A model generated the notes under the pieces. It searched no databases and had not been told where the DNA came from. It saw nothing but the letters and a program-made list of their open reading frames with translations. A DNA stretch of 5,380 bases from Pseudomonadota bacterium (GTDB taxonomy: Bacteria; Pseudomonadota; Alphaproteobacteria; Caulobacterales; Caulobacteraceae): NCBI GenBank assembly GCA_023433585.1, contig JAEZCL010000032.1, positions 1 through 5,380 of the forward strand, written 5' to 3'. How positions within the stretch are numbered: position 1 is the stretch's first letter; every line of letters begins with the position of its first letter. Made by a program: the position numbers and the translations under genes. Positions 5,015 through 5,380 of this stretch are shown in pieces.

Positions 5015-5380
5015 ATGACGCGCGAAGCTCGAACCTTCCGCGCCCGTGACCTGCGCAGGCGCCAAACGCGCGCCGAAGCGATCTTGTGGCAATATCTGCG
5101 GGCCAGCCGTCTCGATGGTCTGCGTTTTCGCCGTCAGCATCCGATCGACGGCTACTTCGTCGATTTCGCCTGCGTGTCGCTGAGGCTCGTGGTCGAACTG
5201 GACGGGAAGATCCACGATGAGGACCAGCAACAGCTCGACGACTATCACCGCCAGCAGGCCATCGAGGCGCTCGGGTGGTCGGCCATGCGGTTCCCCAATG
5301 ATCAGGGGATCGAGGCGCTTCCCACGGTTCTCGAGGCGAGCAAGGCCCAAGCGAAACTCGCCGGCGCCGAAACCCCACTC
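5015..5380 (+). CDS. DUF559 (Vsr/PD-(D/E)XK-like) endonuclease-domain protein, open at the window end
   Basis: The frame stays open for 122 codons to the window edge, so the stop lies outside. The protein shows the DUF559 pattern in order: a basic N-terminus RDLRRRQTRAEAILWQYLR (11-29), GLRFRRQHPIDGYFVDFAC (35-53), LVVELDGKIH (58-67), DDYHRQQAIEALGW (75-88) and RFPND (92-96). This family resembles very-short-patch-repair endonucleases; the acidic residues Asp50, Glu61 and Asp63 and His67 are candidate active-site residues. No biochemical role is firmly known for DUF559, so function is inferred from fold similarity. Members are usually about 115-135 residues, so the gene is nearly complete here. 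I chose the ATG at 5015, eight bases after a GGGGG run; a GTG at 5000 in frame would add five residues. It lies directly behind a hairpin repeat and may belong to a small mobile repeat-plus-gene unit inserted behind gatA. Confidence 0.85.
   Translation, partial: MTREARTFRARDLRRRQTRAEAILWQYLRASRLDGLRFRRQHPIDGYFVDFACVSLRLVVELDGKIHDEDQQQLDDYHRQQAIEALGWSAMRFPNDQGIEALPTVLEASKAQAKLAGAETPL

Noticed and set aside
4599..5378. Minus-strand frames opposite the end of gatA and the DUF559 gene (also 4946-5350)
   Set aside because: They read through the hairpin repeat (PPSPRGRG-type peptide) and are antisense to GatA and to a recognisable DUF559 protein on the plus strand.

Overview
This window looks like a chromosomal housekeeping region of a GC-rich alphaproteobacterium, most likely Caulobacterales (Brevundimonas or Caulobacter type). 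The reasons are strong G/C preference at third codon positions, the protein sequences of PyrB, RuvX, GatC and GatA, and the pairing of a pyrB/ruvX block with a divergent gatCA block, an arrangement I recall from alphaproteobacteria. The genus is an inference. No database search was possible.

Layout. Positions 1-64 lie downstream of pyrB and hold a C/G-rich hairpin repeat. On the minus strand, in order of transcription, are a small XRE-type helix-turn-helix regulator (3001-2699), an intergenic gap carrying a 35-bp palindromic repeat in two inverted copies (2549-2685), ruvX (2479-2012), an AEC-family permease (2015-1095, overlapping the ruvX stop as ATGA) and pyrB (1039-65). On the plus strand are gatC (3172-3459), gatA (3463-4941, three bases later), a compound hairpin repeat (4950-5007), and a DUF559 endonuclease-like gene from 5015 that is still open at the window end.

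Functions. PyrB catalyses the first committed step of pyrimidine synthesis. RuvX is a small RNase H-fold nuclease used in 16S rRNA 3'-end maturation and/or Holliday-junction processing. The AEC protein is a roughly 10-helix secondary transporter of unknown substrate. GatC and GatA are two of the three subunits of the tRNA-dependent amidotransferase that converts Glu-tRNA(Gln) and/or Asp-tRNA(Asn) to the amidated form. The third subunit, gatB, is not in the window. Where I would expect it, there is a repeat followed by the DUF559 gene.

Novelty. The core genes are ordinary and intact. The accessory signals are the DUF559 cassette with its hairpin repeat, whose inverted partner seems to begin in the last ten bases of the window; the inverted REP-like pair upstream of ruvX; and the small regulator placed between the two conserved blocks. 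I see no convincing new multi-gene system, CRISPR array, tRNA, rRNA or insertion-sequence transposase.
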